64,000 nucleotides of DNA from Onthophagus taurus (Eukaryota; Arthropoda; Insecta; Coleoptera; Scarabaeidae). This document shows, piece by piece, positions 32,336 to 43,959 of this stretch (the first letter of the stretch is position 1; each line of letters starts with the position of its first letter). The translations under genes and the position numbers were made by a program. The notes under the pieces are model-generated. The model was not told the origin of the DNA, searched no databases, and saw only the letters and a list, made by a program, of their open reading frames with translations. The stretch covers positions 39,563,501 through 39,627,500 of the forward strand of contig NC_091966.1 of NCBI RefSeq assembly GCF_036711975.1, read 5' to 3'.

Positions 32336-34303
32336 GAACGGATTAGTTCATTGGAAAGAGAACACTCTTATTAACACTTTGGGAAATTTTCATACTCATA
32401 TTCCAAGAAATGGAATTTATACGAATTTTTAAAACTTAATCGACAGAAATTGCAAAATTCAAAAAAATTGTCGATTATTTCAAAAATTTATTTCTTAAGA
32501 ACTAAAAGTGATTTTTCAAAACAGCTTCATGCATTAAAAAGAGGATACTTTAATTAATAATTGGTGATATTTCCATAAGGATCCTTTAAGAAATTAATTT
32601 AATAGCGAATTTTGAAAATTATGGATGAAAATTGCAACATTGAAAATTTTATCAAAACTTCAAATATTGTTTTCTCAAAAAGTAAAAGTTATTTTTCAAA
32701 ACGGTTTAGTTCATTGGAAAGAGGACACTCTTATTAACACTTTGGGAAGTTTTCATATTCATATTCTAAGAAATGGATTTTATATGAATTTTTAAAACTT
32801 AATCGGCGGAAATTGCAAAATTAGAAAAAATTGTCGATTATTTCAAAAATTTATTTCTCAAGAACTAAAAGTGATTTTTCAAAACGGCTTTTTGCATTAA
32901 AAAGAGGATACTTTAGTTAATAATTGGTGATATTTCCACAGGATCCTTCAAGAAATTAATTTTATAGCGAATTTTGAAAATTATCGATGAAAAATGCAAC
33001 ATCGAAAATTTGATCAAAACTTCAAATATTGTTTTCTCAAAAACTAAAAGCTATTTTTCAAAACGGATTGGTTCATTGGAAAGAGGACACTTTTATTAAC
33101 ACTTTGAGAAATTTTTATACTCATATTCCAAGAAATGGAATTTATACGAATTTTTAAAACTTAATCGACAGAATTGCAAAATTCGAAAAAATTGTCGATT
33201 ATTTCAAAAATTTATTTCTCAAGAACTAAAAGTGATTTTTCAAAACGGCTTTATGCATTAAAAAGAGGATACTTTAATTAATAATTGGTGATATTTCCAC
33301 AAGGATTCTTCAAGGAATGAATTTTATAGCGAATTTTGAAAGTTATCGATGAAAATTGCAACATCGAAAATTTTATCAAAACTTCAAATATTGTTTTCTC
33401 AAAAACCAAAAGTTATTTTTCAAAACGAGTTGGTTCATTAGAAAGAATACACTTTAATTAACACTTTAGGAAATTTTCATACTCATATTCCAAGAACTGG
33501 ATTTTATACGAATTTTTAAAACGTAAGGGGCGAAAATTGCAAAGTTCGAAAAAATTTTCGATTATTTCAAAAATTTATTTCTTAAGAACTAAAAGTGATT
33601 TTCCAAAACGGCTTGTTGCATTAAAAAGAGGATACTTTAATTAATAATTGGTGATATTTCCACAAGGATCCTTTAAGAAATTAATTTAATAGCGAATTTT
33701 GAAAATTATCGATAAAAATTGCAACATCGAAAATTTTATCAAAACTTCAAATATTGTTTTCTCAAAAACTAAAAGTTATTTTTCAAAACGGGTTGGTTCA
33801 TTGAAAAGAGGACACTTTTATTAGCACTTTGGGAAATTTTCATACTCATTTTCCAAGAACTGGATTTTATACGAATTTTTAAAACTTAATCGGCGAAAAT
33901 TGCAAAATTCGAAAAAATTGTCGATTATTTCAAAAATTTTTTTCTCAAGAACTAAAAGTGATTTTCCAAAGCGGCTTGTTGCATTAAAAAGAGGATACTT
34001 TAATTGATAATTGGTGATATTTCCACCAGGATCCTTCAAGAAATTAATTTTATAGCGAATTTTAAAAATTATCGATGAAAAATGCAACATCGAAAATTGT
34101 ATCAAAACTTCAAATATTGTTTTTTCAAAAACTAACGGTTATTTTTCAAAACCGGTTGGTATATTGGAAAGAGGACACTTTTATTAACACTTTGGGAAAT
34201 TTTCATACTAATATTTCAAGAAATTAATTTTATAGCGAATTTTGAGAATTAGCGATGAAAATTGCAACATCGAAAATTTTAACAAAACTCTGTTCCACCA
34301 CTA
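32336..34303 (+). repeat. Satellite B block 3 ending in a hAT-like TIR
   Basis: About five 363-bp dimers in the same orientation as blocks 1 and 2 (AAAACGGCTT-type words at 32882, 33243, 33605, 33966). It ends at 34291-34303 with TGTTCCACCACTA, the terminus of the hAT-like element seen at 38591 and (as its inverse) at 39659. Here the array joins the TIR almost directly, so the transposase 3' part seems deleted. Confidence 0.9.
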
Positions 34304-34754
34304 ATCAAGATGTTAATTACTGTGTTCTTGAAAAAAGGGTTGAACCAATCAAGGTTGAACCAAAAAATCTAATAGTCACTTTTGTGGCGGCGATATCTTG
34401 TGTTAGGAAAGCTAATCAAAGAGAGTGACTACTTTAATTTCTTTACTTAAGTTACATATAATAATATAATTACTCCACATGTCATCCCACACTTTCTTTG
34501 TCTAATGACATACATCCGTGCAAAACTTATAGTGCTTCATTTGTTGTTAATCTCCAAACCGCCAGATTGCCGAAAATATTGCTGTTTGAAAATTCTTTTA
34601 AAACTGGGTATTCATTATTCACTACCCACACTTGTGCAGCGTAGATAACTATCTCAAGGAATTATCTCGTGAAGAGACTTGCAAATTGCTACAACTAAGC
34701 CCCGACTCACTATTTACTCCATTAGTTATCTTTTCTCCTACACCACTTCCATAA
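34304..34754. other. No gene recognised
   Basis: AT-rich single-copy-looking sequence between the end of satellite B block 3 and the CTAGTT cassette. Confidence 0.4.
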
Positions 34755-34990
34755 ACTTTCTAGTTTTAGCTCTAGTGTTAGTTCTACTTCTATATTTTTA
34801 TTGAACTAAAACTAGAACTAACACTAGATCTAGTAGTGGAATCATTTGGGTTTAGCAGTGCGTCTGAAACTTTCTAGCTCTACTTACTAGTGAGCTAAAA
34901 GTAAAACTAACACAAGACCTAGAACCCGAATGTTTCTAGTTCTATTTTTACTGTTAGTTCTAATACTAATTTTAGCTCTAGTTTTAGTTA
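34755..34990. repeat. CTAGTT-type hexamer repeat cassette
   Basis: Runs of (T)TAGTTCTAG and CTAGAACTAA-like units in alternating orientation (34758-34785, 34800-34830, 34885-34925, 34935-34990). They are separated by a unique GCAGTGCGTCTGAAAC word that recurs (as GCCGTGCGTCTTTTAAG) at 21754-21770. Confidence 0.7.
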
Positions 34991-36439
34991 TTCAGTATTT
35001 GCTAATTCAAATTGTGAAATAGTAGTTGCCTACCCATTCGTGACGTCACGAACGGGCCATCGAGCTGTGCACTCTTAGATACGACCGTTCTTGGTTTGAT
35101 ATAAAATGTATTTATATTTTATCTTATAAATTTGTTGCCGCGGGCTTATTTAAAAGAAACCTTATTTAAAAGTCTATATGGATCGGTCGACTTATATTAT
35201 AAATTATGAATGAGCCCATGAATTTCACACATTGACAGTAGTAAAGCATTCAAGTAATTTGTATGATCGGACGATTGTTAAATTGTTAAATGCGACGTGA
35301 ATTTCAATGAAACTTTTCTTTAACGGAGAAATTATTTTATTTTTGATGTTTATTTTAATATTATGATTCATCAAAAAAATTTCTTTATGTTAATAAAAGT
35401 AGAAAAGAAACATTTTGTGTCACATATTTTAATGCGATTTAAAAAAATACAAAAACAAATTCATTTCTTGTAACAACCCGTATTACATTACGCCATTATT
35501 TCCGTTATGATAACATAATAATTCTTATCATACCGTTACATAAGAACACATCTCATTGTTTAAACACCGGCATGTTTTAAACTTCCTATATTTACGTTGT
35601 GTAATACCGGATGAAAATGAATTTAATACAATAATACACACTAAAAATGAAAGTTATTTATTTCAACAATTTCCTAAACGTCTCAATAACCGTTTAAAAC
35701 CAACTAATTGAGAGTAAACTGTGCTTACGTATAACGGTAAACGAAGAAATTTTGAAACGCGGATTACCCATACATCATTTTAAACTGCATAAATTATGGT
35801 ATTTGGTGAAATTTAAACATTAATTAATCGTAAAATATCAACTTAATAAAAAATGTTAAACTTTCTTCTGAAAATCATGCTCAAAAGATAATTAAGGTCG
35901 TTGAATAAAAAGATTTATTTTATTTCTTTATGATTTATTTTGGAAGTTCATTGAAGTGTAAAAGAATAATTAAAGAGAAATTAAAAAAAAATACTCTTAA
36001 ATTAAATTTAATTATTTATTTTTTACATGATGTATTTGAATAATATTATCTAACGTCTGGAGGTGTCTTAATTATTAAGTATTCACTTGCTCGCAAATGC
36101 AAATGAATACAATAGTAGTTGTTCTTCTTTACAATATTGCTGTTTTACACTTTTGCTTTCACATTCATAAATATCTAAAAAGGTTCGAAAACGTAAAAAC
36201 GATGTCTTCGAAGTCAGCCGAGATTATTTCTTCAATAAGTTTTGTTAAAGTTTTTCGACTGCGTCGAAGCAATAGAACTTGTTTCGGTTCGCCAACCAAG
36301 CCACAGTGCTTTTAAATATCTTAATTACAAAGAAGGAATTAGTATTGTACTTTAAGCTCTAGTAGATCATGTTTATTGTTTCATGATGGTGTATTAAACC
36401 AAAGAATTATAAGAAAAAAATGCTAACAAACAATTTAAT
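34991..36439. other. No gene recognised
   Basis: AT-rich. An open frame at 36097-36315 (plus) begins with a hydrophobic stretch (MQMNTIVVVLLYNIAVLHFC) and ends after a basic tail, but it has no promoter, homology or splice support that I can see. Confidence 0.35.
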
Positions 36440-38518
36440 TTTGTAATTTTCGCCGATTGGTGTCAATAAAAGTGTCCTCTTTCCAATGAACCAACCCGTT
36501 TTAAAAAAAACTTTTAGTTTTTGAGAAAACAATATTTGAAGTTTTTGATGTTGCAATTTTCATTGATAACTTGCAAAATTCGCTATAAAATTAATTTCTT
36601 GAAGGACCCTCCTGGAAATATCACCAATTATTAATTAAAGTATCCTCTTTTTAATGCAAAAAGTCATTTTGAAAAACCACTTTTAGTTCATGAGAAATAA
36701 ATTTTTGAAATGATCGAAAATTTTTTGGAATTTTGTAATTTTCGCCGATTAAGTTTTAAAAATTCGTATAAAATCCATTTCTTGGAATATGAGTATGCAA
36801 AATTTACCAAAGTGTTAATAAGAGTGTCCTCTTTCCAATAAACCAACCCGTTTTGAAAAATAACTGTTAGTTTTTGAGAAAACAATATTTGAAGTTTTGA
36901 TACAATTTTCGATGTTGCCATTTTCATCGATAATTTTCAAAATTCGCTGTAAAATTAATTTCTTGAAGGATCCTTGTGGAAATATCATCTATTATTAATA
37001 AAAGTATCCTCTTTTTAATGCAACAAGCCGTTTTGAAAAATCACTTTTAGTTCTTGAGAAATAAATTTTTGAAATAATCGACAAATTTTTCGAATTTTGT
37101 AATTTTTGCCGATTAAGATTTAAAAATTCGTATAAAATCCATTTCTTGGAATATGAGTATGAAAATTTCCCAAAGTGTTAATAAAAGTGTCTTCTTTTCA
37201 ATTAATCAACCCGTTTTGAAAAATAGCTTCTAGTTTTTGAGAAAACAATATTTGAAGTTTTGATACAATTTTTGATGTTGCATTTTTCATCGATAATTTT
37301 CAAAATTCGCTATAAAATTAATTTCTCGAAGGATCCTTGTGGGAATATCACCAATTATTAATTAAAGTATTCTCTTTTTAATGCAATAAGCCGTTTTGAA
37401 AAATCAGTTTCAGTTCATGAGAAATAAATTTTTGAAATGAACGACAATTTTTTCGAATTTTGTAATTTTCATCGATTAAGTTTTAAAAATTCGTATAAAA
37501 TCCAGTTCTTGGAATATGAGTATGAAAATTTCCCAAAGCGTTAATAAAAGTGTCCTCTTTTCAATGAACCAACTTGTTTTGAAAAATATCTTTTAATTTT
37601 TGAGAAAACAATATTTGAAGTTTTGATAAAATTTTCGATGTTGCAATTTTCATTGCTAACTTGCAAAATTCGCTATAAAATTAATTTCTTGAAGGACCCT
37701 TGTGGAAATATCACCAATTATTAATTAAAGTATTCTCTTTTTAATGCAACAAGCCGTTTTGAAAAATCAATTTCAGTTCATGAGAAATAAATTTTTGAAA
37801 TGAACGACAATTTTTTCGAATTTTGTAATTTTCACCATTAAATTTTAAAAATTCGTATAAAATCCAGTTCTTGGAATATGAGTATGAAAATTTCCCAAAG
37901 TGTTAATAAAAGTGTCTTCCTTCCAATGAATCAACCCGTTTTGAAAAATAGCGTTTAGTTTTTGAGAAAACAATATTTGAAGTTTTGATAAAATTTACGA
38001 TGTTGCAATTTTCATCGATAATTTTCAAAATTCGCTATAAAATTCATTTCTTCAAGGATCCTTGTGGAAATGCCACCAATTATTAACTAAAGTATCCTCT
38101 TTTTAATGCAACAAGCCGTTTTGAAAAATCGCTTTTAGTTTTTGAGAAATAAATTTTTGAAATGACCGACAATTTTTTCGAATTTTGCAATTTTCGCCGA
38201 TTAAGTTTTAAAAATTCGTATAAAATCCAGTTCTTGCAATATGAGCATGAAAATTTGCCAAAGTGTTAATAAAAGTGTCTTCTTTCCAATGAACCAACCC
38301 ATTTTGAAAAATAGCTTTTAGTTTTTGAGAAAACAATATTTGAAGTTGTGATAAAATTTTCGATGTTGCAATTTTCATTGATAACTTTCAAAATTCGCTA
38401 TACTATTAATTTCTTGAAGGATCCTTGTGGAAATATCACCAATTATAGATGAAAATTGCAACATCGAAAATTTTATCAAAACTTCAAATATTGTTTTCTC
38501 AAAAAGCAAAAACTAACT
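36440..38518 (-). repeat. Satellite B block 4 (inverted), with a terminal flip
   Basis: About 5.5 dimers in the orientation opposite to blocks 1-3. At 38445-38506 the last 60 bp switch orientation. The segment GATGAAAATTGCAACATCGA and what follows is the inverse of 38322-38383, leaving a 61-base spacer, so the end of the block can form a long hairpin. Confidence 0.92.
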
Positions 38519-38591
38519 ATCCGGTATCCGGCCGAATTTTAACAAATGGCCGGATAGGCCGTATAGCTGTCGGATATCCGTTCCACCACTA
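38519..38591 (-). mobile_element. hAT-like element terminus with CCGGATAT subterminal repeats
   Basis: CCGGTATCCGGCCG, GGCCGGATAGGCC and GTCGGATATCCG lead to the terminus GTTCCACCACTA at 38591. Read inward this is the same 5' organisation as 17808-17910, attached to an array of matching relative orientation. Confidence 0.6.
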
Positions 38592-39658
38592 CCTTCAAGT
38601 AATACAATTTCAAATTAATTCTTCATCTCATTCTTCATCTATCATTTAATCTTATGCAACTAATTTCATTTTTTCACGCAAGTGTTAATTTCTACTTTTT
38701 AACCGTGATAGTGAACACGTAATTTGTTCTTCTATAAACCGGAGGAAAGTCCACGATGACGTAAACGCGTTGATCTCTTCATACAACGCGGGGAAAGTGC
38801 CATTTCCCATTTCGGCGATTAGCAACAGACTTGACCTTACCATTTACAATTTCATTTAACGCCTTTCGTCGCATCTTCTTCCCCTTTTCGTTCAAAGCAA
38901 ATCTTTTTTGATCAATATCAACTTTTATTTTACGATCGATAAATTTCTATCCATTTATAGTTTTAATAAATTGGTTATCGTTGTGTATCGTTTCATTTGC
39001 AATAAGTGGAATATAAAAAGAAATAAAGCGGAAGTATCATTTATCCGATAGTTCCGATCGAACCGGAACTATTAAATAATTTCTTGGTCGGTTTCTTCGA
39101 GAGTCATTTCACTCCGCATGGTTGAGTTTGTTCTTATTTTTGGTTTGTATTTGTGGATGTAATAACGAATAGATTGGGTTTTATTTTAATATTATTGGAA
39201 CACTTATTTCCGGATGAAATCAGATTAAGCATGAGTAATTGTAACAAAAAACTTGTTTTAATTTTCTTTTATTAATTCGATACTATTTAGTTCATGACAT
39301 CAATAAATTATTTCAATTTAATACTTCCTATTTTATTGAAAAAATCAAATATGGAACAATACTCCTCCGAAACTAAGTATTTTAAAGTTCCTTAACCCCT
39401 ACGTTTAAGGAACTTTATATAACCTAACCATATCAACCCAAACCAGCATATTCAGGAAAATCTGTTCTGTATGAAGTACCATGATAAACCATACTGACTT
39501 GCATGCGAACATCAACAACTAAGATAACCTATTTGACATTCCTCACTGGGAACTGCTTGAATTAATGAACATAAATGAAGATAGAACATTATAGAGTGGA
39601 CAAATAACTGGGTGATAAAGAGGAAACCAAATTTCTTTGTCGCCAACATCTTTGAAAC
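38592..39658. other. No gene recognised
   Basis: Sequence between two hAT-like elements. A GC-richer patch at 38730-38890 and 39040-39110 has no open frame. A 12-bp hairpin AAAGTTCCTTAA/TTTAAGGAACTTT lies at about 39383-39416. Confidence 0.4.
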
Positions 39659-39691
39659 TAGTGGTGGAACGGATATCCTATTACTTACCTA

Positions 39692-39907
39692 TTACTTAGT
39701 ACTCCACCATTCACAGGAATTAGTATCTCTTTTAGGTGTTGGACACTGCAGATAATAATCAAGTTCAACCCCAATAGGATTTTTTCACTTAATACAACTT
39801 TATTTATATAAAATCTCTTGTTGCAGTTTCCTCTAGTTTTCTTCTCTTAGCTTGTAATTCACCATCACCATTCATTACTAACAGAACTGTAGCTGTTATC
39901 ACTTTCG
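39692..39907 (-). pseudogene. hAT transposase C-terminal piece
   Basis: Minus-strand codons near the array give VITATVLLVMN and KRRKLEETATRDF, then (39748-39692) QCPTPKRDTNSCEWWSTK and a stop. This is the same sequence as the block-1 flank at 10741-10980, but lacks the segment with SYWDCYNEVAND. It corresponds to the dimerisation region at the extreme C-terminus of hAT transposases. Confidence 0.6.
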
Positions 39908-42457
39908 ATTATTAATTAAAGTATCCTCTTTTTAATGGAAAACGCCGTTTTGAAAAATCACTTTCAGTTCTTGAGAAATAAATTTTTGAAATGATTGAAA
40001 ATGTTGTCGAATTTTGCAATTTTCGCCGATTAAGTTTTAAAAATTCGTATAAAATCCATTTCTTGGAATATGAGTATGAAAATTTCCCAAAGTGTTAATA
40101 AAAGTGTCCTCTTTCCAATGAACCAACCCGTTTTGAAAAATATTTTTTACTTTTTGAGAAAACAATATTTGAAGTTTTGATAAAATTTTCGATGTTGCAA
40201 TTTTCATCGATAATTTTCAAAATTCTCTATAAAATTCATTTCTTGAAGGATCCTTGTAGAAATATCACCAATTATTAATTAAAGTATCCTCTTTTTAATG
40301 CAACAAGCCGTTTTGAAAAATCGCTTTTAGTATTTGAGGGAAAAATTTTTTAAATAGTCGAATTTTGCAATTTTCGCCCATTAAGTTTTAAAAATTCGTA
40401 TAAAATCCATTTCTTGGAATATGAGTATGAAAATTGCCCAAAGTGTTAATAAAATTGTCCTCTTTCCAATGAACCAACACGTTTTGAAAAATAACTTTTA
40501 GTTTTTGAGAAAACAATATTTGAAGTTTTGATAAAATTTTCGATGTTGCAATTTTAATCGATAATTTTCAAAATTCGCTATAAAATTAATTTCTTGAAGG
40601 ATCCTTGTGGAAATATCACCAATCATAAATTAAAGTATCCTCTTTTTAATGCAAAAAGCCGTTTTGAAAAATCGCTTCTAGTTTTTGAGAAATAAATTTT
40701 TGAAATGATCGAAGATTTTTTCGGATTTTACAATTTTCACCGATTAAGTTTTAAAAAGTCGTATATAATCCATTTCTTGGAATATGAGTATGAAAATTTC
40801 TAAAAGTGTTAATAAGAGTGTTCTCTTTCCAATGAACCAACCCGCTTTGCAAAATAACATTTAGTTTTTGAGAAAACAATATTTGAGGTTTTGATAAAAT
40901 TTTTGATGTTGCAATTTTCATCGATAATTTTCAAAATTCGCTATAAAATTAATTTCTTGAAGCATCCTTGTGGAAATATCACCAATTATTAATTAAAGTA
41001 TCCTCTTTTTAATGCAAAAAGCCGTTTTGAAAAATCGCTTCTAGTTTTTGAGAAATAAATTTTTGAAATGATCGAAGATTTTTTCGGATTTTACAATTTT
41101 CACCGATTAAGTTTTAAAAAGTCGTATATAATCCATTTCTTGGAATATGAGTATGAAAATTTCTAAAAGTGTTAATAAGAGTGTTCTCTTTCCAATGAAC
41201 CAACCCGCTTTGCAAAATAACATTTAGTTTTTGAGAAAACAATATTTGAGGTTTTGATAAAATTTTTGATGTTGCAATTTTCATCGATAATTTTCAAAAT
41301 TCGCTATAAAATTAATTTCTTGAAGCATCCTTGTGGAAATATCACCAATTATTAATTAAAGTATCCTCTTTTTAATGCAAAAAGCCGTTTTGAAAAATCG
41401 CTTTTAGTTCTTGAGAAATAAATTTATGAAATAATCGACAATTTGTTAGAATTTTGCAATTTTCGCCGATTAAGTTTTAAAAATTCGTATAAAATCCACT
41501 TCTTGGAATATGAGTATGAAAATTTCCCAAAGTGTTAATAAGAGTGTCCTCTTTTCAATGAACCAAAGCGTTTTGAAAAATAACTTTTAGTTTTTGAGAA
41601 AACAATATTTGAAGTTTTGATAAAATTTTCGATGTTGCAATTTTCATCGATAATTTTCAAAATTCGCTATAAAATTCATTTCTTGAACGATCCTTGTGAA
41701 AATATCATCAATTATTAATTAAAGTATCCTCTTTTTAATGCAACAAGCCGTTTTAAAAAATCGCTTTTACTTCTTGAGAAATAAATTTTTGAAATGATCG
41801 ACAATTTTTTTGAATTTTGCAATTTTCGCCGATTAAGTTTTAAAAATTCGTATAAAATCCATTTCTTGGAATATGAGTATGAAAATTTCCCAAAGTGTTA
41901 ATAAGAGTGTTCTCTTTCCAATGAATCAACACGTTTTGAGAAATAACTTTTAGTTCTTGAGAAAACAATATTTGAAGTTTTGATAAAATTTTCGATGCTG
42001 CAATTTTCATCGATAATTTTCAAAATTCGCTCTAAAATTTATTTCTTGAAGGATCCTTGTGGAAATATCACCAATTATTAATTAAAGTATCCTCTTTTTA
42101 ATGCAAAAAGCCGTTTTGAAAAATCACTTTTAGTTTTTGAGAAATAGATTTTTGAAATGGTCGAATTTTGCAATTTTCGCCCATTTAGTTTTAAAAATTC
42201 GCATAAAATCCATTTCTTGGAATATGAGTATGAAAATTGCCCAAAGTGTTAATAAAATTGTCCTCTTTCTAATGAACAAACACGTTTTGAAAAATAACGT
42301 TTAGTTTTTGAGAAAACAATGTTTGAAGTTTTGATAAAATTTTCGATGTTGGAATTTTCATCGATAATTTTCAAAATTCGCTATAAAATTCATTTCTTGA
42401 AGGATCATGGAAATATCGCCAATTATTAATTAAAGTATCCTCTTTTTAGAGTTGCTT
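39908..42457 (-). repeat. Satellite B block 5 (inverted)
   Basis: About seven dimers, inverse to blocks 1-3. Units 40630-40967 and 40993-41330 are almost identical and 363 bp apart, so at least one unit was duplicated recently. Both array edges fall at the same point of the monomer (the AAAAAGAGGATAC word on the minus strand). Confidence 0.95.
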
Positions 42458-42502
42458 CGTTAGTTCATCAAAAAAATTCATTTTGTATCTTGGATCCAAA
42501 TA
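42449..42502 (-). pseudogene. hAT transposase LDPRYK segment
   Basis: Eighteen open codons, YLDPRYKMNFFDELTKQL, then TAA exactly where the satellite begins. LDPRFK-type motifs mark the region upstream of the dimerisation domain in hAT transposases. The related DNA word AACTAACGAAGCAACTCTAA also borders satellite-B block 2 at about 17974-17993. Confidence 0.6.
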
Positions 42503-42839
42503 AGTTGACATATCTTATCAGGTTTCTTATTAATTTCATTTTTATTCAAATATTGCAATAATGTAGCAATATATACCCTATATTGCCACATTATTGCTTA
42601 TGTCTAAGACACAACATTTTCCATAAAACTCCGTTGTTACCTACCGACATAAAGGTTCAAGACCTCAGGACAATATTAAGGTTCATCAAGGACCTACATT
42701 TTCCCTAAACCTTTGGAGGGCTAAAGTTACAATAAGATAATAATAATAATAATGATAATAATCACTTCAATAATGCACCAGAAATTATAACCATAATGGG
42801 CGAATACATCTATATCCAGATAGGATAGTTCCATCACTA

Positions 42840-43859
42840 CTTAAAGGTGTTAAAAATTTTTAAAAAAAACCAACACGCGGAAACGAATGATTCAAAAAAG
42901 GCAATCCTTAGTAGGATTTTCTTTTCCGTAGAAATTTAAGCACGTACGATGTCGAGTACGCTTGGACTTTTTCCCGTATGGAACGATTAGCGATTTTTAG
43001 CGGTCATTTTCTCCGCAACAACATCTCTAATTGCCCCCGCAAAAAGGTCGATGTCACTCGCTTTCAATCGCGAATCAGAGCTTTCTTTTAATTCTGTCAT
43101 TATTTTAAACCCAATTAAAAAAACGAATCTATTTTGAAATAATTAAATAAAGTTAATCTAACACAAATATCGTTATTTCTTCGTATCCATAACGAGTCAG
43201 TGAAAGTTATGACACTAACTTATGGTCAGCGATGACGCCCACCTTATTAACAACCGAATTCACTTTTCACCACAGTTCCATATGTACGATATCTTTAAGG
43301 AAAACCAAAATGGGTGTGTTTCGTTAGAATTTCAGTACGCAATCCTAAGTGAGATTTGTACGAAATGCATTTACTCTTTGTTGAGGTGAAAGAAAGTTAA
43401 TTTACGATGATGGTATAATACACACCGCGCCTTGAACTTTATTTTGCAACCTGACCACGACTGCTTCGCTCTTGTAATCGGTTTGGTGATTGAAGTTCAA
43501 GTTAAAGAGCCTTATTTGGAGATTTTAGTACTCCTCGTTCTTGCGTTTTATGGAATTACAGGAAATTTCTAATTGATTCCTATTGAAAAGGAAAGTTTTT
43601 AGTGTCATCTGTCTTTTTTTATTTAATTTTTATCTTCTTGTATTATTAATGTGGATTGTAAATCTTAAAAATTTCAAATTCAAGTCGAATGTTGTTGATT
43701 GTTAAGATGGACGAACTTTTGGTTTCTCTTTCTGTCGGTGAACCGAAGAATCGTGGCCCCCGTAGCCTTGTGCCTTGGCCTTGCAACGCACGACGAAAAG
43801 TTCGGAGGGTGACAACTCGAGGGAGAAAGCTGAAGGCCCCACTTTCATCCTCTAACCCG
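42840..43859. other. No gene recognised; upstream region of gene 2
   Basis: AT-rich, then GC-richer from 43690. Open frames on both strands at 43689-43904 have no motif, and I read them as chance in a promoter-proximal GC-rich patch. Confidence 0.4.
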
Positions 43860-43862
43860 AGA

Positions 43863-43895
43863 CTATTTATTGAATGGAACTTGGGTTCCTCCGAC
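43863..43895 (+). promoter_or_regulatory. Possible promoter of gene 2
   Basis: CTATTTATTG at 43863 is a weak TATA-like element. It lies about 97 nt before the proposed ATG, the same distance as between TATA and ATG in gene 1. No clear initiator is seen. Confidence 0.3.
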
Positions 43896-43959
43896 ACGAG
43901 TTGAACGGTTTCGTCTTGGTGAAGAACGAGGAAACTCGTTCTAGTGGTTCCCGAAAAAT

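Larger units (their letters stand above)
39659..42839 (-). mobile_element. hAT transposon relic with satellite B inside its transposase gene
   Basis: TIR to TIR, 3,181 bp. The left end is TAGTGGTGGAACGGATATCC and the right end is GGATAGTTCCATCACTA. Order on the minus strand: TIR (42839); a GGCCATTATGG-like subterminal segment; transposase codons YLDPRYKMNFFDELTKQL (42502-42449); satellite B (42457-39908); codons KRRKLEETATRDF; codons QCPTPKRDTNSCEWWSTK with a stop (39748-39692); TIR (39659). LDPRFK and a C-terminal P...WW(K) are hallmarks of the hAT family, which moves by cut-and-paste and makes 8-bp target duplications. I could not find a matching 8-bp duplication (TTTGAAAC against CTTAAAGG), so the flanks have decayed or the true ends differ slightly. 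Confidence 0.72.

Noticed and set aside
36688..38649. Open frames within satellite B and C arrays (36688-36927, 38449-38649, 33821-34105, 45305-45511)
   Set aside because: Chance frames in AT-rich tandem repeats, not maintained between monomers.
39651..42847. 8-bp target duplication for the hAT element
   Set aside because: The flanking octamers TTTGAAAC and CTTAAAGG agree at only half of the positions.
43689..43904. Overlapping plus and minus ORFs upstream of gene 2
   Set aside because: GC-rich promoter-proximal sequence open on both strands, no motif.
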